Shown: in pieces, positions 15,294 through 23,619 of the stretch
Layout: each line of letters opens with the position of its first letter
Position numbering within the stretch: position 1 is the stretch's first letter
Assembly (NCBI RefSeq): GCF_009755265.1
Contig: NZ_WPOO01000011.1
Coordinates: 29,876 to 93,875 of the forward strand
Length of the DNA stretch: 64,000 nt
Direction of reading: 5' to 3'
DNA from: Adlercreutzia rubneri
GTDB lineage: Bacteria; Actinomycetota; Coriobacteriia; Coriobacteriales; Eggerthellaceae
Position numbers and translations under genes: made by a program
The notes under the pieces: generated by a model
Told to the model about the DNA's origin: nothing
Database searches by the model: none
The model's input: only the letters and a program-made list of their open reading frames with translations

Positions 15294-15782
15294 ATGAACT
15301 CGTTCACTTACCAGTACCCCGTCAAGAACTACTTCGGCGAAGGCGCTCTGCACACCGCGCTCGCCGCCGAGCTGCCCGCCATGGGCGAGAAGGTCATGCT
15401 CGCTTACGGCGGAGGCTCCATCAAGCGCACGGGCCTCTATGACGAAATCGTGGCGGCGCTTCAAGATGCGGGGAAGACCGTCGTGGAATTCCCGGGCATC
15501 ATGCCTAACCCCACCTACGAGAAGGTGCAGGAAGGGGCCCGCATCGCCCGTGAGGAAGGGGTCGACTTCATCCTCGCCGTGGGCGGCGGCTCGGTGTTCG
15601 ATTGCTGCAAGATCGTCTCCGCTCAGGTGCTGCTCGACGAGGACATCGACGATTTCGAGCACGTGCAGGACAAGACGCCGACCGCCTTCATCCCGCTGGG
15701 GTGCGTGGTCACGCTCTCCGGCACCGGCGCCGAGCAGAACAACGGCGGCGTCATCACTAACGAAGCCACCAAGGTGAAGGGC
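15294..15782 (+). pseudogene. Iron-containing alcohol dehydrogenase (BDH type), N-terminal remnant
   Basis: The first 163 residues match NAD(P)-dependent butanol-dehydrogenase-type iron ADHs: KNYFGEGALH, the nucleotide-binding GGGSIKRTGLYDEI and AVGGGSVFDCCK, and TLSGTGAEQNNGGVITNEATKVKG. The family is about 390 residues long. Similarity stops at VKG, where an IS3-type end begins, so the iron-ligand His residues of the C-terminal half are missing and the enzyme cannot be active. The start has an AAGGA site at 15294. Confidence 0.85.
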
Positions 15783-15870
15783 CGGGGGTGCGGACGTTTT
15801 TTCGTACCTTCCTACACCGCCCAGCCCTCGCTGCGGCGGTACTCGTCGGGGCTCAGCCACCCCAGCGAGC
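15783..15870 (-). mobile_element. IS3-family element remnant (right end with transposase C-terminus)
   Basis: On the minus strand a frame reads EKRSLGWLSPDEYRRSEGWAV and stops. This closely matches the C-terminus of IS3-family OrfB transposases (typically RIKRSLGWLSP-EYRRSLGLA). Beyond the stop comes an end-like sequence rich in C ending at about 15783, exactly where the alcohol dehydrogenase similarity ends. Only the last 21 codons survive. The other side is joined to a truncated sigma gene, so a deletion followed insertion. Confidence 0.7.
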
Positions 15871-16092
15871 GCTTCTCATCACATCGCGGCAGCGGTTTTG
15901 GGCGCAGACGATCAGCCACGCCTTCTCATGCTCGGCGTCGTTGAACGTGCGGGGATGCTCTACCAGCGAGAGAAACACTGCCTGGGCGGCATCCTCGGCC
16001 TTGGCGGCGCTTCCCAAATAGGAGTAGCACAGCCGGTACACCGCCCCAATGTGGAGGCGGTACACAGCTTCCATCTCGGTTTGCGAGGCCAC
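15871..16092 (-). pseudogene. ECF-type sigma factor, N-terminal remnant
   Basis: A GTG at 16092 with an AAGGAG site opens a frame matching sigma region 2 (EMEAVYRLHIGAVYRLCYSYLG, AEDAAQAVFLSLVEHP, EHEKAWLIVCAQNRCRDVM). It ends at the junction with the IS3 remnant, so the -35-recognising region 4 is missing. Its neighbours are the IS remnant and ackA. It is clearly related to, but distinct from, the remnant at 1-218. Confidence 0.8.
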
Positions 16093-16160
16093 GGTTTCTC
16101 CTTCCCTTTCCTCTAACACGATTGGGGAAGGTGTTTTGTCGGAAGATTTCGGAAAATGCT

Positions 16161-17375
16161 TTACCCCAGCTGGCTTACGAGGTTGTCGGTTTCGCGGGCG
16201 ATGCGCATCTCCTCGTCGGTGGTGACCACGCAGATTTTGATGGGGCTGTCGTCGATGGAGATGATGCGGTTCACGCCGATCTGGCCCACCACGTGATTGC
16301 GCTCGCGGTCGAGGATCATGCCCATGTGGGCCAGCCCGTCGAAAATAAGCTCGCGCAGCTCAGCGGAGTTCTCGCCGATGCCGGCGGTCATCACCACGGC
16401 GTCGGTGCGGGTCATGGCCGCGTAGAAGCCGCCGATGGCCTTCTGCACCCGGTACACGTACATGTCGATGGCCAGCCGCGCCTGCTCGTTGCCCGCATCG
16501 GCCGCCGCCAGCACGTCGCGCATGTCGGCCGACAGCCCCGACACGCCGAGCACGCCGCTCTCGCGGTTCAGCACGGCATCCATCTCGTCGAAGGAGATGC
16601 CCTCGCGGCGCATGATGTAGGTGAGGATGGCCGGGTCGATGGAGCCGGAACGCGTGCCCATCATGAGACCCTCCAGCGGCGTGAAGCCCATGGTGGTATC
16701 GATGGACTTCCCATGGTTGACCGCCGTAATGGAGCCGCCGTTGCCAAGGTGGCACGTGATGAGGCCCAAGTCGCGCAGCGGACGGCCGAGCAGGTTCGCC
16801 GCCTGCTGGGCCGCGTAGCGGTGGCTCGTGCCGTGAGCGCCGTAGCGGCGGATACGATAATCGTCGTAGTAGCGAGCCGGCAGCGGGTACATGTAGGCCT
16901 TCGCGGGCATGGTGGCGTGAAAGGCCGTGTCAAAGACGGCGACCTGGGGCGTGCTTGGCATGAGCGCGGCCATCATATCGATGCAGGCGTCAGCCGGCGG
17001 GTTGTGCAGCGGCGCCAGCTCCTCACACAGCTCAAGTTTCTCGCGGGCCGGCCCGTCGATGATGACGGACTTGGTGAAGTACTCGCCGCCGGCCACGATG
17101 CGGTTGCCGATGGCGTCAATTTGCGAAAGGTCGCTGATGGGACTCTCCGGATCGTCCACCAGCGCTTCCAAAAGTTTCTTCAGGCACTCGGCTACCGTCA
17201 TATCCGCCACATGATAGGTGACCTTCTGGAAATCGGGCGCAAAGGCCACGTTCATGTAAGCGTCGGGGGTTCCCACCTTCTCGGCCAGGCACTTCATGAG
17301 CGAAACCTTGCCGTCAGTCTCGATAAGCTGGCTCTTCAGCGACGACGAACCCGCATTCACGACCAGTATGCGCAT
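16161..17375 (-). CDS. ackA: Acetate kinase
   Basis: Acetate kinase makes ATP and acetate from acetyl phosphate in fermentation or acetate overflow. The 404-residue protein has the usual length with NAGSSSLKS at residues 7-15, the substrate-binding VFDTAFH, RRYGAHGTSHRY, the phosphate loop CHLGNGGSI, GTRSGSIDP and the C-terminal TAGIGENSAELR. The chosen ATG (17375) begins MRILVVNAGSSS. An ATG two codons upstream is also possible with the same ribosome site (GGAAGGG). pta is not adjacent. The gene is preceded by tRNA-Pro and its terminator. Confidence 0.96.
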   Translation of the reverse strand: MRILVVNAGSSSLKSQLIETDGKVSLMKCLAEKVGTPDAYMNVAFAPDFQKVTYHVADMTVAECLKKLLEALVDDPESPISDLSQIDAIGNRIVAGGEYFTKSVIIDGPAREKLELCEELAPLHNPPADACIDMMAALMPSTPQVAVFDTAFHATMPAKAYMYPLPARYYDDYRIRRYGAHGTSHRYAAQQAANLLGRPLRDLGLITCHLGNGGSITAVNHGKSIDTTMGFTPLEGLMMGTRSGSIDPAILTYIMRREGISFDEMDAVLNRESGVLGVSGLSADMRDVLAAADAGNEQARLAIDMYVYRVQKAIGGFYAAMTRTDAVVMTAGIGENSAELRELIFDGLAHMGMILDRERNHVVGQIGVNRIISIDDSPIKICVVTTDEEMRIARETDNLVSQLG

Positions 17376-17397
17376 GAGCATTTCCCTTCCATACAAG

Positions 17398-17422
17398 AAG
17401 AGCCGGCGCGGGGCCGGCTCTT
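17398..17422 (-). terminator. Terminator downstream of tRNA-Pro
   Basis: A 10-bp stem (AAGAGCCGGC / GCCGGCTCTT) followed on the minus strand by CTTGT, nine bases after the tRNA 3' end and just before ackA. Confidence 0.7.
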
Positions 17423-17430
17423 GAATTCGA

Positions 17431-17507
17431 TGGTCGGGTTGACAGGATTTGAACCTGCGGCCTCTGCGTCCCGAACGCAGCGCTCTACCAAACTGAGCCA
17501 CAACCCG
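17431..17507 (-). tRNA. tRNA-Pro (anticodon CGG)
   Basis: A 77-base cloverleaf. The acceptor stem CGGGTTG pairs with CAACCCG, the anticodon stem CTGCG/CGCAG encloses TTCGGGA (anticodon CGG, codon CCG), the T-arm contains GGTTCAAATCC, and the CCA end is encoded. A terminator follows. Confidence 0.97.
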
Positions 17508-17583
17508 AAAGTGCGTCCTTGCGGACAGCGAACGCTATGATACCACAGAGCACGCACAGTGCAAGGGGGAAGTCAGGGGAATT

Positions 17584-18069
17584 TTACGCCTGCCCGCGCT
17601 CGGCGAGCTTTTGGGCGAGGTAGTCTTTCGGCACCACCTTCACCACGATGACGCCGTCGCTGATGACGTCGCCGTCCCCGTCGTAGGCGGCCACGTCCCA
17701 GTACAGCTTGTAGCCGGCCTTCGACGACGGTTTGCGCTCGGCGAGTTTCGCCACGCCGCGAGCCACGTCGCCTTCCCGACCGCTCTTCTTGTGACGGATG
17801 GTCACCTCCACGCCGAAGGGCTGCTCGGTCTCCAAGTCGCATGCCAGCTCGCCGCCGGCCGAAGCGACCGATTCCAGAAGCGCGATAGTGGCGCCTCCGT
17901 GCAGAAAACCGAAAGGCTGCAAAAGCGCCGGAGTGATGGGCATCTCTGCCTCGACGAGGCCCGGTTCCACCTTGGTGAAGTGAACGCCCAGCGTGTGGTT
18001 GAGCCCCTGCGTCTCGCGCTTCTGCGCTACTTCCAAAGCAGCGCCCGCCAGATTCGTTCCCGTCATCAC
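17584..18069 (-). CDS. PaaI-family hotdog-fold thioesterase
   Basis: A 161-residue acyl-CoA thioesterase-like protein. The hotdog core carries LLQPFGFLHGGATIALLESVAS, the HGG motif of PaaI/MenI-type enzymes. It is followed by GVEVTIRHKKSGREGDV and a C-terminal strand. The substrate could be an aromatic or 1,4-dihydroxy-2-naphthoyl-CoA ester, but sequence does not settle this. The start is either the GTG at 18069 or the adjacent ATG at 18066 behind AAAGGAAA. It lies 40 bases downstream of the flippase-like gene in the same direction, so co-transcription is likely. Confidence 0.85.
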   Translation of the reverse strand: MMTGTNLAGAALEVAQKRETQGLNHTLGVHFTKVEPGLVEAEMPITPALLQPFGFLHGGATIALLESVASAGGELACDLETEQPFGVEVTIRHKKSGREGDVARGVAKLAERKPSSKAGYKLYWDVAAYDGDGDVISDGVIVVKVVPKDYLAQKLAERGQA

Positions 18070-18109
18070 TCTCGTTTCCTTTCGCGCCGGACGCCTTCGC
18101 GGTGCCCGT

Positions 18110-19303
18110 CTATTTCGTTTTCTTCGGAGCCTTCCCCGACCCGGACTGCGAAACCTTCGCAGACACCGACACCTTCTCGGCCTTGGCCTCGGCGGAGTCC
18201 CACTTGGCGGCCTCGTCGGCCTCCACCTGCTTCACGGCCTCCACCGCATCGGGCAGTTCGTGCTCCATGGTCTCGGCCTTGCCCTTCAAATCGCGCGAGC
18301 CCAGCGGCATGAACGCCTTTATGCGCTGGATGACCACTGCGCCCACGAGGAACGGCAGCCAGAACACGATGCCGCGATAGACGATGACCACGGCAAGACC
18401 CGTGGCCGAGCCGATGCCGAACAGCGCGAAGGCCACGGTCACCGCCGCCTCCACGACACCGACGCCCTGGGGCACAAAGGAAATCATAGCGAACAGCGTG
18501 GCCACGACGTACCCGCAAATGAGCGCTTCTGGGTGGTGCACGCCGAACGCGAAGCCAACGAGCACAAAGCAGCTCATCTCGCAGATGCTGGAGAGGGTCG
18601 TCCACAAAAACGATTGCACCGTCTTGCGCGGGTTCTTCGTGATGAGATGCGCGGCGCTGGAGAAGTTGTGGATCGTGCGCTCCACGGACTCGTCAATGGC
18701 CGGCTTCTTGAACTTCGCGAGGATCTTGTCGGCGAGCTTCACGAACGGACGCAGCACCTTCAGCACCAGCTGGGGCTTCAGCCCGCCCACAGCGATGACG
18801 AACACGAGGCCGCCCACGAGCGCCACGGCCACCAGCCCGAGCGCCAGCCACCCCGGTTGCAGCCCCACCGTGAAGGTGAGCACGCCGAAGGTGGTGAGCA
18901 TGATGATGACGAAACCGGAATCGATGGATAGCTGCATGAGCAGCGCCGCCGTGGTGCCCTTGCCCGCCTGCATGCCGTTGCGCGTGGCCGTGGCCATGAC
19001 AAGCGACGTGCCGGCCAGGTTCATCGAAGGCGCCACCGTGTTCATGAAGAAGGTACCGAACACGAGCGAAAGCCCCGTGCGGTAGCTGATGTGCCCGTTC
19101 ACGGTGTTGAAGCAGGCCTGAAAGCCGCGGCCCTGGGCCAGGTACTTGCACAGCTGGGCCACTACCGCCGCAATGATGAAGAAGGGCGTGCCCTGCTTGA
19201 TGGTGTCGACAAGCTTCACCAGCGAGTCGCCGGAAAAGAATATGAATGCGAGCACGATAACGACCACCAGGCCGATCATGACCTTCTGCAAATTGCCGCG
19301 CAT
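18110..19303 (-). CDS. Lysylphosphatidylglycerol synthase transmembrane (UPF0104/AglD) family protein
   Basis: A 397-residue integral membrane protein with about eight hydrophobic helices, matching the flippase-like N-terminal region of MprF and UPF0104 proteins. Markers include FGTFFMNTVAPSMNLAGTS and SFVPQGVGVVEAAVTVAFALFG, the latter fitting the family's conserved P-GxGxxE segment. It lacks the MprF synthase domain. The C-terminal 60 residues are charged, Lys/Glu/Ala-rich and probably cytoplasmic. The ATG at 19303 follows GGAGGTG. A role in moving a lipid-linked molecule is inferred from the family. Confidence 0.82.
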   Translation of the reverse strand: MRGNLQKVMIGLVVVIVLAFIFFSGDSLVKLVDTIKQGTPFFIIAAVVAQLCKYLAQGRGFQACFNTVNGHISYRTGLSLVFGTFFMNTVAPSMNLAGTSLVMATATRNGMQAGKGTTAALLMQLSIDSGFVIIMLTTFGVLTFTVGLQPGWLALGLVAVALVGGLVFVIAVGGLKPQLVLKVLRPFVKLADKILAKFKKPAIDESVERTIHNFSSAAHLITKNPRKTVQSFLWTTLSSICEMSCFVLVGFAFGVHHPEALICGYVVATLFAMISFVPQGVGVVEAAVTVAFALFGIGSATGLAVVIVYRGIVFWLPFLVGAVVIQRIKAFMPLGSRDLKGKAETMEHELPDAVEAVKQVEADEAAKWDSAEAKAEKVSVSAKVSQSGSGKAPKKTK

Positions 19304-19346
19304 CAGCGCACCTCCGTCGTGGTAGGAGACAGGGGTAGGTGCATCA

Positions 19347-20513
19347 TTATAACGCGCCGCCCACAAACTCCATGAGATCGCTGCGCAAAAGCCAATCGCG
19401 CTCGTCAGCCCCCGTGCCTTCCGCATCGGTTTCCAGGAACAGGAACCCGTAGAAGCCCACCGTCACCGGATCGAACCCATGGTAGGCGAGCACATGGCTG
19501 AACCGCTCGCAGAGCGCCGCGCCGTCGAAGGGACGCGCCAGATCGGCCTCCGGCGCCGGATTCAGAAGCGACATGGAATACGCCTTGCCCGGATGCGCCG
19601 CGTACAGCGCCGCCAGATCGACCGGCGTATCTTCCAGGAAGGCCTCGTAGGTGCGCAGGCCCACGCCGTAAAAGGCCACGTCGGTGCCGCCGAGGCCCGC
19701 GAAGCGCAGGGGGTTGAACTCGATGGGAGCAATCGTGTCGCCATCGACGCGCAGCTCCACGTGAACGGGGATGCTGCGGGCGCCCACCACCTCGTTCACA
19801 GCCGCCAGCCACGCCGTGAAGCGGTCATTCCACGCATCCACAATGGTGCCGTCGGTGAGATACATCCTGTCGGAGGTCTCCTCGGGCCCGGCGAAATCGT
19901 GACGCAAGATGTTCAGGATATGGGGCGCGCCATCCTCGTCGAAGTAGGCGTCCAGGGCGTATTCCGTACCAGCGAGGTAGCCTTCGATAAGGTATTCGCT
20001 GCCGCCGACGACGCTTTCCGGATAGCGCTCGTGCCAGCCGTCCTCGCGCCGGGCGATGTCGGCCACGGCCGCCGCCCAATCCTCGGGCTCTTCGATGACG
20101 TAGACGCCCATGGAACAGAAGCCCACCGCCGGCTTAAGCACCACCGGCAACGGCAGATCGGCGACGTTTACCGCTTCCAATCCCGCACGATCGACGGTCT
20201 TATGGAACAGGCCAGGGCTTAGAGGCGCGAGTTTCTCGCGCATGGCCGCCTTGTCCTTGAACAGGCGAATGGCATCGGTGAGCGTGGGGTTGTCCACGTG
20301 GTCGAGAATCCAGGCCAGAGCGTTCTCGGAGTTTGTGTAAATGCGCTCCCCCGCCTCCAGGCGCCGGGCGCACTCGTCGGCGTCCACCAGGTTCAACGTG
20401 CGGCCGCCCGCCACGAGCTTCTCGGTGAACCCGTTGGCGAGCACGGGATGCGCCGAGGCCTCCATCCAGTCGAGCAGCGGAACGGAGGCGTAGGGTTCAT
20501 CGAGAATGATCAT
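19347..20513 (-). CDS. ATP-grasp domain protein
   Basis: A 388-residue protein with an ATP-grasp fold. The central part has LFKDKAAMREKLAP, VVLKPAVGFCSMGVYV (Lys for nucleotide binding), EYLIEGYLAGTEYALDAYFDEDG and the metal-binding PIEFNPLRFAGLG. Such enzymes ligate a carboxylate to an amine via an acyl phosphate, but no partner genes here reveal the substrate. The ATG at 20513 follows AAGGAG. It is transcribed toward the flippase-like gene with a 43-base gap, so an operon 20513-17584 is likely. Confidence 0.8.
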   Translation of the reverse strand: MIILDEPYASVPLLDWMEASAHPVLANGFTEKLVAGGRTLNLVDADECARRLEAGERIYTNSENALAWILDHVDNPTLTDAIRLFKDKAAMREKLAPLSPGLFHKTVDRAGLEAVNVADLPLPVVLKPAVGFCSMGVYVIEEPEDWAAAVADIARREDGWHERYPESVVGGSEYLIEGYLAGTEYALDAYFDEDGAPHILNILRHDFAGPEETSDRMYLTDGTIVDAWNDRFTAWLAAVNEVVGARSIPVHVELRVDGDTIAPIEFNPLRFAGLGGTDVAFYGVGLRTYEAFLEDTPVDLAALYAAHPGKAYSMSLLNPAPEADLARPFDGAALCERFSHVLAYHGFDPVTVGFYGFLFLETDAEGTGADERDWLLRSDLMEFVGGAL

Positions 20514-20545
20514 GGAAAGCTCCTTCGCATAGGGGACTTGCAAAA

Positions 20546-20570
20546 CGGGCCCCTCGCTTGGAGGAGCCCG
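20546..20570 (-). terminator. Intrinsic terminator of the DUF4430 gene
   Basis: Stem CGGGCCCCTC / GAGGAGCCCG with one mismatch, then GTTTTGC on the minus strand. Confidence 0.75.
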
Positions 20571-20600
20571 CCGGATTGCGCGCTTGGCGCGGAGGGGTGG

Positions 20601-21104
20601 CTAGCCGACGTAGAACGACCACTGCACGGAGTCGCCGGCGGCCAGCTGGCGCACGTCGCAGGCTTCCATGACCGTCTCGTCGTTCACCGTGTACACCCAG
20701 CCGGAGGCCTCGCCTTCAGAGCCGTTGGCGATGCCGTTGATGGAGGTGACGAACTTGCCGTAGTCGCTGTCCTCCACCTGCACATCCCAGCCCGCAGCCT
20801 CGGTCGCCTGCAGCACCGTGGCGCCATCGGGCACCGTCACCTCGATGGTCTTGGGCTCGGCGCCGGCTCTTTCCGGCATCGTGATGGAGACGGGAACAAC
20901 GATGTCCTCCGCCGCCTGGCCGGCCTCGATGGGGCCTTCCTCCTCGGCCACTTGGGCCGCCTGCTCGGCCGCGTTCTCGCCGTTGCCGCCGTTATCGGCC
21001 GCCTCCCCGGCGCAGCCCGGCACCACCAGCAAGAAGGTGAAGGCCAGGGCCACCAAGGCCACGAGCCACTGTTTGGGAAGCTCCGTGATATCGAATTTGT
21101 TCAT
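20601..21104 (-). CDS. DUF4430 lipoprotein
   Basis: A 167-residue surface lipoprotein. A hydrophobic signal (WLVALVALAFTFLLVVPGC) ends in a lipobox-like Cys at residue 32, followed by an Asn/Glu/Ala-rich spacer. The C-terminal half is a DUF4430-type beta domain (TVPDGATVLQATEAAG, INGIANGSEGEASGWVYTVNDE, LAAGDSVQWSFY), related to the C-terminal domain of transcobalamin-like proteins. The family is commonly extracellular and ligand-binding. No partner gene is adjacent. It has its own terminator at 20546-20570. Confidence 0.82.
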   Translation of the reverse strand: MNKFDITELPKQWLVALVALAFTFLLVVPGCAGEAADNGGNGENAAEQAAQVAEEEGPIEAGQAAEDIVVPVSITMPERAGAEPKTIEVTVPDGATVLQATEAAGWDVQVEDSDYGKFVTSINGIANGSEGEASGWVYTVNDETVMEACDVRQLAAGDSVQWSFYVG

Positions 21105-21405
21105 AGTTCCTTATCCTTTCTTCCAGGGCCCTGTTGTTCAGCTCGGTGTTCCGACTTCGCCACCGCCGCGCCCTTCGGCGCAACGGCGAACCTTACGGTT
21201 ACTGGCATAGCGCGGGCTTTCCACCCACATTTCCCGAGACGCGCATTGCCGCATTCTCATCCACGGCGCGCACCGCGCTCCCACGCGCGGCCCGACGGGC
21301 CATTGACCTACCCATTATGGCGCAAAACGGCCGCCCTCGAAAGAGCGGCCGCAAAGGGTTCGACAACCGACACTTTAGGCCCCAAGCAAGGCCCCAATCG
21401 TCCGA
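21105..21405. other. Intergenic region
   Basis: This 301-base region between the AICAR formyltransferase and DUF4430 genes contains the terminator at 21328-21351. I see no supported ORF or repeat in the remainder. Confidence 0.5.
21328..21351 (-). terminator. Intrinsic terminator of the AICAR formyltransferase gene
   Basis: Stem CGGCCGC / GCGGCCG followed on the minus strand by GTTTTGCG. Confidence 0.7.
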
Positions 21406-22587
21406 TTAGTGATGGAACAGGCGCATGCCGGTGAAGGCCATGGCGATGCCGTACTTGTTGGCCACCTCGATGACGTTGTCGTCGCGGATGGAGCCGCCGG
21501 GCTCGGCGATGTAGTCCACGCCGGACTTGCGGGCGCGCTCCACGTTGTCACCGAAGGGGAAGAAGGCGTCGGAGCCCACGGTCACGCCGCTCATCTTCGC
21601 GATCCAGTCTTTCTTCTGCTCGCGGGTGAGCGCCTTGGGCTGCTCGGTGAATACGCGCTGCCACTCGCCGTCGCGCAGCACGTCGTCGCACTCGTCGTCG
21701 GACAGGTACACGTCGATGGCGTTGTCACGATCGGGACGGCGAACGTCGTCCTTGAAGGGAAGGTTCAGCACCTCGGGCATCTGTCGCAGCCACCACTGGT
21801 CGGCCTTGTTGCCCGCCAGGCGCGTACAGTGGATGCGGCTCTGCTGGCCGGCGCCCACACCGATGGCCTGGCCGTCCTTCACGTAGCACACGGAATTGGA
21901 CTGGGTATACTTCAGCGTGATGAGCGCCACGATCATGTCGATCTTCGCCGATTCCGGAATTTCCTTGTTCTCGGTCACCACGTTTTCCAGCAGCGCCTCG
22001 TTGATCTCGAAGTTGTTGTGGCCCTGCTCGAAGGTGATGCCGAAGACGTCCTTCAGCTCGGTCTCGGCCGGCACGTAGTCCGGATCGATCTGCACCACGT
22101 TGTAGGAGCCCTTGCGCTTGGTCTTCAAAATCTCCAGGGCCTCATCGGTATAGCCCGGGGCGATGATGCCGTCGGACACCTCTTTCGCCAGGTAACGGGC
22201 CACATCAGCGTCGCACACGTCGGACAGCGCCGCCCAGTCGCCGTAGGAGCACAGACGGTCGGCGCCGCGAGCGCGAATGTAGGCGCAGGCGATGGGCGAG
22301 AGCTCCCCCTCTTCTTCCACGAAGTACATGGCGCGGTCGGTCTCGGTGAGGGGCTGGCCCACGGCGGCGCCGGCCGGGGACACATGCTTGAAGGAAGCGG
22401 CCGCCGGCAGCCCCGTGGCCTCCTTCAGCTCCTTCACAAGCTGCCAGGAGTTGAAAGCGTCGAGGAAGTTGATGAAGCCGGGCTTGCCGTTCAGCACCTG
22501 AATGGGCAGGTCGCTGCCGTCCTTCATGAAGATGCGCGACGGCTTCTGGTTCGGATTGCAGCCGTACTTGAGTTCCAGTTCGTTCAT
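21406..22587 (-). CDS. Standalone AICAR formyltransferase (PurH C-terminal-domain type)
   Basis: The enzyme formylates AICAR in step nine of purine synthesis. The 393-residue protein covers only the transformylase half of PurH: LKYGCNPNQKPSRIF, AASFKHVSPAGAAVG, the long central segment TYSNSVCYVK-like (TQSNSVCYVKDGQAIGVGAG) and DAFFPFGDNVERA, ending EPGGSIRDDNVIEVANKYG. The MGS-like IMP cyclohydrolase domain of normal PurH is absent. That step is supplied by the PurO-type gene directly upstream (22847-23482). The ATG at 22587 has a TAGGAG site. Confidence 0.92.
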   Translation of the reverse strand: MNELELKYGCNPNQKPSRIFMKDGSDLPIQVLNGKPGFINFLDAFNSWQLVKELKEATGLPAAASFKHVSPAGAAVGQPLTETDRAMYFVEEEGELSPIACAYIRARGADRLCSYGDWAALSDVCDADVARYLAKEVSDGIIAPGYTDEALEILKTKRKGSYNVVQIDPDYVPAETELKDVFGITFEQGHNNFEINEALLENVVTENKEIPESAKIDMIVALITLKYTQSNSVCYVKDGQAIGVGAGQQSRIHCTRLAGNKADQWWLRQMPEVLNLPFKDDVRRPDRDNAIDVYLSDDECDDVLRDGEWQRVFTEQPKALTREQKKDWIAKMSGVTVGSDAFFPFGDNVERARKSGVDYIAEPGGSIRDDNVIEVANKYGIAMAFTGMRLFHH

Positions 22588-22621
22588 GAGTCTCCTATCT
22601 ATGATGTTTCTGGGTCCTCGG

Positions 22622-22840
22622 GGGGCGAAGCTACGCGGTATTCTGATTCGCTCAGACAGTCCTCGCTTTGTGGAAATGCCCACTGGGCATTTCCAGTCGC
22701 TGCGAAACTCGCTCGGTCAGAACACCCCGTATCTTCGCTAAGCTCAGCCGTAGTTGAGAGCGCGCAGTTGCGCTCGCTGCGGAACTCGCTTGGTGAGCGG
22801 CGCCCCGCATCCCGCCAAGCTCAACCGTAGTTGAAGATGG
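22622..22840. repeat. Inverted/direct repeat cluster with a 23-base palindrome between purO and the AICAR formyltransferase gene
   Basis: Two direct units of about 60 bases start at 22699 and 22776 (77-base period) and share GCTGCG-AACTCGCT, CCCCG-ATC, AAGCTCA and CCGTAGTTGA. An inverted partial copy (GCGAAGCTACGCGGTATTCTGA) lies at about 22623-22644. In the middle, 22672-22694 is a perfect hairpin, GGAAATGCCC-ACT-GGGCATTTCC. The cluster occupies the leader region before the formyltransferase gene. Confidence 0.75.
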
Positions 22841-22846
22841 GCGCGA

Positions 22847-23482
22847 TTAATCCCCGAGGTTCTTGTTGTAGAGGGTCACTTCGCCGCCGACATTGGCGTA
22901 GAGGCTCACCTTGTTGTCATCGTTCAGCGCGGCCCACAGCTCATCGGGAGTCGGCAGCGTCACCGGGATGGGCTCGCCGGCGAAGGTAGGCAGCGGATTG
23001 CCGTCGCCCTGATAGGTGCTGATGAAGTAGCCTTGCCCCTCGTCGGCACCTTCGTAGGCGAAGAACTCGCGGATACAGCGGTCGCCATCGGCGTGCTTCA
23101 AGATGGACATCTCAAACGAGCCGTCGAGGTTCACAATGGCCGAGATGCGCGGCGTGAAGTTCGGCGCGTCGGGCTCGTAGGCGCGGGCCATGCAGCCGGC
23201 GCGGAAATCGCCCGCCTCCACAATGGTGTCGGTCTGGTCGCCATTGGTTACCACAAGGGCGTCGCCCATCGTGCGCACAGGATGGTAAATGATGAGGCTC
23301 GGGTCTTCCAGAAGCGCCGGGTCGTGAGCCTCGGTGCGGATGCCGTCGGGCTCGGTAGCGAAGATGCGATTGCGGCTGTTCACCGAGCGGCCCATGATGA
23401 AGTAGTACACGGTGTCCTTGCCCACCACGATACCGCGGCCCGGGTAGGGATTGTTTTCCAGCAGTTCGACGAGGTCTTGCAC
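22847..23482 (-). CDS. purO: PurO-type IMP cyclohydrolase
   Basis: It closes the FAICAR ring to IMP, the last step of purine synthesis, using the archaeal-type fold rather than the PurH domain. Family signatures are NNPYPGRGIVVGKDTVYYFIMGRS near the N-terminus (read in blocks), the SRNRIF segment, and IIYHPVRTMGDALVVTNGDQT. At 211 residues from the GTG at 23482 (site GAAAGGG) it matches PurO length. Longer in-frame starts (for example 23542) lack ribosome sites and fall within the upstream terminator region. It is followed by the standalone AICAR formyltransferase, which together replace bifunctional PurH. Confidence 0.85.
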   Translation of the reverse strand: MQDLVELLENNPYPGRGIVVGKDTVYYFIMGRSVNSRNRIFATEPDGIRTEAHDPALLEDPSLIIYHPVRTMGDALVVTNGDQTDTIVEAGDFRAGCMARAYEPDAPNFTPRISAIVNLDGSFEMSILKHADGDRCIREFFAYEGADEGQGYFISTYQGDGNPLPTFAGEPIPVTLPTPDELWAALNDDNKVSLYANVGGEVTLYNKNLGD

Positions 23483-23584
23483 GGGCGTCCCTTTCTCTTC
23501 GGCTCTCTCCCAACGCGGCTGCGACTCTTGCTTGTTCCGCATCGGCCCTCGGTTCGCGTCGGCGGTTTTCGCACCCCGCCCATG

Positions 23585-23619
23585 AAAAAAGGCAAGCCCC
23601 TCCTGCGAGAAGGCTTGCC
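23585..23619 (-). terminator. Intrinsic terminator upstream of purO
   Basis: Stem GGCAAGCC / GGCTTGCC followed by six T on the minus strand, a textbook terminator ending the xdhC-like transcript before purO. The remainder of the 309-base spacer 23483-23791 shows nothing else. Confidence 0.88.

Noticed and set aside
14781..15860. 359-codon frame extending the MerR regulator upstream
   Set aside because: The extension runs antisense through the alcohol dehydrogenase remnant. The regulator begins at 15182.
22622..22840. CRISPR array
   Set aside because: Only two or three imperfect units with one inverted copy and a central palindrome. No equal-length unique spacers and no cas genes. The other repeat clusters fail the same test.
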